A stretch of DNA of 64,000 nt from Pseudomonas chlororaphis subsp. chlororaphis. Lineage in GTDB: Bacteria; Pseudomonadota; Gammaproteobacteria; Pseudomonadales; Pseudomonadaceae. Below, one piece after another: positions 61,182 to 64,000 of this stretch; position 1 is the first letter of the stretch, and each line of letters opens with the position of its first letter. The DNA lies in assembly GCF_003945765.1 (NCBI RefSeq), contig NZ_CP027712.1:2418001-2482000 (forward strand), read 5' to 3'. The position numbers and the translations under genes were made by a program. Below the pieces are notes generated by a model. The model worked only from the letters and a program-made list of their open reading frames with translations, had not been told where the DNA came from and ran no database searches.

Positions 61182-62702
61182 TCACAGCGTAATCTTGCGC
61201 TCCTCGAAATACCGTTCCAGCACCTTCGGGTCCGCCGATTTCTCCGCCAGCGCCACGTAAGTGTCCGGCCGCAGCAGGTAGAAACCGTTGCGCGCGAGGC
61301 CAGCGGCCTGGTGCGCCGGTTCCCAGTCGAACACCGTCAGCGGCATCTGCCGCTCGGCGCACCAGGCGCGCAGGGCGTCGCTGGTGACGCCGTACACATG
61401 CACCTGCCACCCCAGGTAGTCGAGGCTGGCGAAGTTGTCGGTGACGGCGCCGTGGGCCCAGGGCAGGCGATCGCCGCCGTGGACATGGCCGGCGCTGCCG
61501 CAGCTCAGGGGCATGTCGCGGTAGTTGAGGGTGATCTGCGACACCGTGCGAAACAGGAACTCGCGCGCCGCTTCCACCGCAGTCACCTTGGGGATCAGCA
61601 GCGGCGCCAGGCGGGTGCGCAGCAGGTTGGCGATCGGCCCGTCGGCGGTGACGAAGCTGAACACCCGGTCGGTGGTGGCCACCAGGCGCCGGGCGAATTC
61701 GATGCGTTCGAACTCGTAGGTCGCCAGCAGGTGCTCCTCGGCCTTGCCGTTGAGCACCGCGGCGAGCTTCCAGGCCAGGTTGATGGCGTCGCCGATCCCG
61801 GTGTTCATGCCCTGGCCGCCGGCCGGACTGTGCACGTGGGCGGCATCGCCAAGCAGAAAGGCGCGGCCGCTGAAGAAGCGCTCGGCTACCCGGTGATGCA
61901 CGCGGTAGGTGGAGAACCAGTTGACCTTGTCGACCTGGACCTTGAGGTTGTCCATGGCGCGCCGGCTGACGTCCTCGAACTTCAGGGTTTGCGCCTGTTC
62001 GGCACGTTCGTCGCGCACCGTGCCGATCAGCCGTGCCCGGCCTTCGCCGGCCAGCGGAAAGACCGCGAGGAAGTCCGCCTCGTCGAGGTCCGCGTGCAAC
62101 TCGCCATTGAGCGCCGGCCCGCGGGCGTCGACATCGGCCACATAAAACACCTGCTGATAGGTGCCGCCGGGAAAGTCGATGCCCAGGGTCTTGCGCACTG
62201 TCGAATGGGCGCCGTCGCAGCCGGCCAGGTAGAAGGCCTGGCAGGTTTCCTCCTGGCCGTCGGGGCCGCGCAGCTGGGCGCTGACCAGGTGGCCGTGGTC
62301 GATGAAGCCCAGCAGTTCGGTCTGGCGCTCGACCGTCACGCCGAAACGCTGCAGACGCTCGATCAGCAGTTGTTCGTGCTGGTCCTGCGGGTAGATTTCC
62401 AGGAAGGGGTAGGGCGTCAGGTCGGCGCCGATGCTGCTCAGGGGCAGGTGGGCGGCCTGTTCGCCCTTGACCCAGAGGTTGGCGGCCGGCACCCGGTGAC
62501 CCTGGTCGAGGATCGCCTGGGTCAGGTCCAGCTGGCGGTACAGCTCAAGGGTCCGGGCCTGCACCGCCAGGGCCCGGGAGGTGGTGCCGGGGCCGGCGGT
62601 CTGGTCGAGGATGCGCACCTTGACCCCTTGCCGGCTCAGCCACAGCGCCAGAACCAGGCCGGTGGGGCCGGCGCCAATGATCAGTACGTCGCTGCGGTTC
62701 AT
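61182..62702 (-). CDS. FAD-dependent aromatic hydroxylase/monooxygenase
   Basis: 506 residues of the PheA/TfdB (PHBH-fold) group. FAD motif VLIIGAGPTGLVLALWLSRQG at 6-26, middle DG motif GCDGAHSTVRKTLGI and GD motif FLLGDAAHVHSPAGGQGMNTGIGDA, plus a thioredoxin-like C-terminal tail. It hydroxylates an aromatic or polyketide-like compound with NAD(P)H. It is the last gene of a leftward VOC-LysE-monooxygenase set, 52 bases behind LysE. Substrate not known. Confidence 0.9.
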   Translation of the reverse strand: MNRSDVLIIGAGPTGLVLALWLSRQGVKVRILDQTAGPGTTSRALAVQARTLELYRQLDLTQAILDQGHRVPAANLWVKGEQAAHLPLSSIGADLTPYPFLEIYPQDQHEQLLIERLQRFGVTVERQTELLGFIDHGHLVSAQLRGPDGQEETCQAFYLAGCDGAHSTVRKTLGIDFPGGTYQQVFYVADVDARGPALNGELHADLDEADFLAVFPLAGEGRARLIGTVRDERAEQAQTLKFEDVSRRAMDNLKVQVDKVNWFSTYRVHHRVAERFFSGRAFLLGDAAHVHSPAGGQGMNTGIGDAINLAWKLAAVLNGKAEEHLLATYEFERIEFARRLVATTDRVFSFVTADGPIANLLRTRLAPLLIPKVTAVEAAREFLFRTVSQITLNYRDMPLSCGSAGHVHGGDRLPWAHGAVTDNFASLDYLGWQVHVYGVTSDALRAWCAERQMPLTVFDWEPAHQAAGLARNGFYLLRPDTYVALAEKSADPKVLERYFEERKITL

Positions 62703-62754
62703 GTCCTTGCCCTCGTCGAGAGATCAATGTCATGCCGGTTTCGTGTAGCAGGTT

Positions 62755-63369
62755 TCAGCGCTGGGCGAACGCCAGGTTCAGGCCCAGGGCGGCGAAGCTC
62801 GCGGCAAAGCTGCGGCGCAGCCAGTTCTGCACCTGGGGCGACTCGATCACCGCCTTGCGGAACAGGTTGGCCAGCAGGCCGTAGACCACGAATACGGCGA
62901 AGGTCATCGCCATGAACACACCGCTCAGGCCGAGCATCTGCATGGCCGGCGAGGGGCCGTCGTGGCTGATGAACTGCGGCAGGAAGGCCAGGAAGAAAAT
63001 CGTCAGCTTGGGGTTGAGGATGTTCAGCAGGCAGGCCTTGAGCACCAGGCCGCCGGCGCTGGTGGCGGGCAAGCGGGTGTCCACGGCGAAGGCCGAGCGG
63101 TCGCGCCAGGTGGCGTAGGCCAGGTACAGCAGGTAGGCGACCCCGGCGAACTTCAAGCCCTGGAAGGCCAGCGCGCTGGTGTGCAGGATGGCCGACAGGC
63201 CCAGCACCGAGGCCAGCAGGTGCGGGACTATCCCGGCGGTGCAGCCGATGGCGGTGAACAGGCTGGCGCGCTTGCCGGCCACCAGTGCCGTGGAAATGGT
63301 CAGGATCACGCCGCTGCCGGGGATCAGCACGACGATCAGCGAGGTGATGAGAAAATCCAGTGAGAGCAT
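62755..63369 (-). CDS. LysE/RhtB-family exporter
   Basis: 204 residues with six predicted membrane helices. Features of the RhtB type: FLITSLIVVLIPGSGVILTISTALVAGKR at the start, LYLAYATWRDRSAF, and LLNILNPKLTIFFLAFLPQFI, the conserved NPK motif. It exports an amino acid or homoserine-like compound. Read after the VOC gene (33-base gap) and before the monooxygenase. Confidence 0.9.
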   Translation of the reverse strand: MLSLDFLITSLIVVLIPGSGVILTISTALVAGKRASLFTAIGCTAGIVPHLLASVLGLSAILHTSALAFQGLKFAGVAYLLYLAYATWRDRSAFAVDTRLPATSAGGLVLKACLLNILNPKLTIFFLAFLPQFISHDGPSPAMQMLGLSGVFMAMTFAVFVVYGLLANLFRKAVIESPQVQNWLRRSFAASFAALGLNLAFAQR

Positions 63370-63402
63370 GGCGCAGGGAACTCCAGGGCAGGTAAAGGAC
63401 GC

Positions 63403-63771
63403 TCAGGTCTGGCTGAACACTTCCAGTAGGTGGCCGTCGGGGTCATCAAAATACACCCGGCGTCCGCCTTCGTGGCGGTTGATTTCATTGGGGCGCTGCT
63501 TGCCCGGGTCGGCCCAGAACGCCAGGCCGCGCTGGCGAATGCGTTGCAGTATCGGTTCGAAGTCGTCGGCGGCGACCAGAAAGGCGTAGTGCTGGGAAGC
63601 GATGGGCGGGTCGTTGTCGTAGTAATCCAGGGACACGCCGTTATCCAGCTGCACCACCAGCATCGGGCCGAAGGGCACAGGTGGCGGCAGGCCGAGCACC
63701 TGCACGAGAAAATCCGTCGACCGTTGCTTGTCGCGGCACCAGACGATGGTGTGGTTGAGTTGCACGCTCAC
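63403..63771 (-). CDS. VOC-family (glyoxalase-like) protein
   Basis: 122 residues with the paired beta-alpha-beta-beta-beta pattern: LNHTIVWCRDKQRSTDFLVQVLGL, then YAFLVAADDFEPIL and RRVYFDDPDGHLLEVFSQT, whose His/Glu-type ligands fit a metal site. Function (isomerase, dioxygenase or binding protein) cannot be fixed. First gene of the leftward set with LysE and the monooxygenase. Confidence 0.85.
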   Translation of the reverse strand: MSVQLNHTIVWCRDKQRSTDFLVQVLGLPPPVPFGPMLVVQLDNGVSLDYYDNDPPIASQHYAFLVAADDFEPILQRIRQRGLAFWADPGKQRPNEINRHEGGRRVYFDDPDGHLLEVFSQT

Positions 63772-63957
63772 GATGGGCCCCCTGTGTTGTTTTTCTGTGG
63801 GCGATGAGGTTTCAGATTAGGTGAAATTCGCCGTCGGTCACGGGGAATGCTCAAATGGCCTGTCGCTGGTACGGAACAGCGCGGCGCCTTGAGGGTCGAT
63901 ATCCGCGGCGACGCATGCACCTCAAGCGCGGGCCACCTTCGGAATTACTGGGAAGCC

Positions 63958-64000
63958 ATGTCTATAAAACCTCTGCATTCACTTCGCTGGGCCGCTGTCG
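63958..64000 (+). CDS. Start of an exported protein gene cut by the window edge
   Basis: ATG 63958 opens a frame MSIKPLHSLRWAAV that runs off the end. Its first eight residues resemble the N-terminus of the exported protein at 622 (MSMKPLHSL), as if both have the same kind of signal peptide. Only 14 residues are visible, so this is a weak call. Confidence 0.4.
   Translation, partial: MSIKPLHSLRWAAV

Overview
The window looks like chromosomal DNA of a fluorescent-group Pseudomonas. It is GC-rich and densely coded. It carries typical Pseudomonas families (a NodT-type efflux outer-membrane protein, AruF/AruG-like succinyltransferases, glcDEFG with glcC, Tsx plus a nucleoside permease, SelD/SelU, TctCBA, a BmtA-type metallothionein) and many scattered REP palindromes of two types, one built on TGTAGCCGCTGCCG and one on GTAGGAGCGA/TCGCGAT. 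I saw no phage, insertion sequence, CRISPR array, rRNA or intact tRNA. Species is not resolved.

Layout, left to right. 1-6.8 kb: end of an efflux outer-membrane gene, an exported hypothetical protein, a HigBA-like toxin-antitoxin pair, HglS (2-oxoadipate dioxygenase/decarboxylase), a MASE2-GGDEF diguanylate cyclase, an exported M20 peptidase and a CMD-family protein. 7.2-14.7 kb: a leftward run of seven genes. An RpiR regulator is followed by an isochorismatase-like hydrolase, a glutamine-synthetase-like ligase, an N-formylglutamate-amidohydrolase-like protein, an APC permease and a diverged AruF/AruG pair. It probably handles an amine or amino acid through gamma-glutamyl and N-acyl intermediates and is the least understood part of the window. 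14.8-25.3 kb: LysR/DUF4865 pair, histidine phosphatase plus CobF, an orphan amino-acid-binding protein, an AstE-like hydrolase, an esterase, an EamA exporter, an AraC regulator and MntH.

25.3-36 kb: glycolate oxidase genes glcDEFG, with the divergent regulator glcC and two CTGGTC-type operators; metallothionein; AraC regulator, XapX protein and quinone oxidoreductase; tsx plus a nucleoside permease with a PurR-like operator. 36.4-39.8 kb: selD-selU (tRNA selenouridine) and an ArsP-like permease. 39.9-44.4 kb: IclR regulator divergent from an amino-acid ABC transporter operon with an amine oxidase. 44.4-51.2 kb: histidine phosphatase, GST, PhzF, then LysR, a dicarboxylate/amino-acid symporter and an unusual two-domain Asp/Glu racemase.

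51.2-64 kb: a short Ppx/GppA phosphatase preceded by Pho-box-like sites; tctCBA; a carboxynorspermidine decarboxylase/dehydrogenase pair; a DUF1801 protein; Hsp20; a HemB with the cysteine-type (zinc) metal site; and a leftward VOC-LysE-monooxygenase set. A-rich Crc/Hfq-type motifs sit just ahead of glcD and tctC, which suggests catabolite repression of those uptake and oxidation operons. All functions are assigned by reading motifs and family resemblance; no database search was run.
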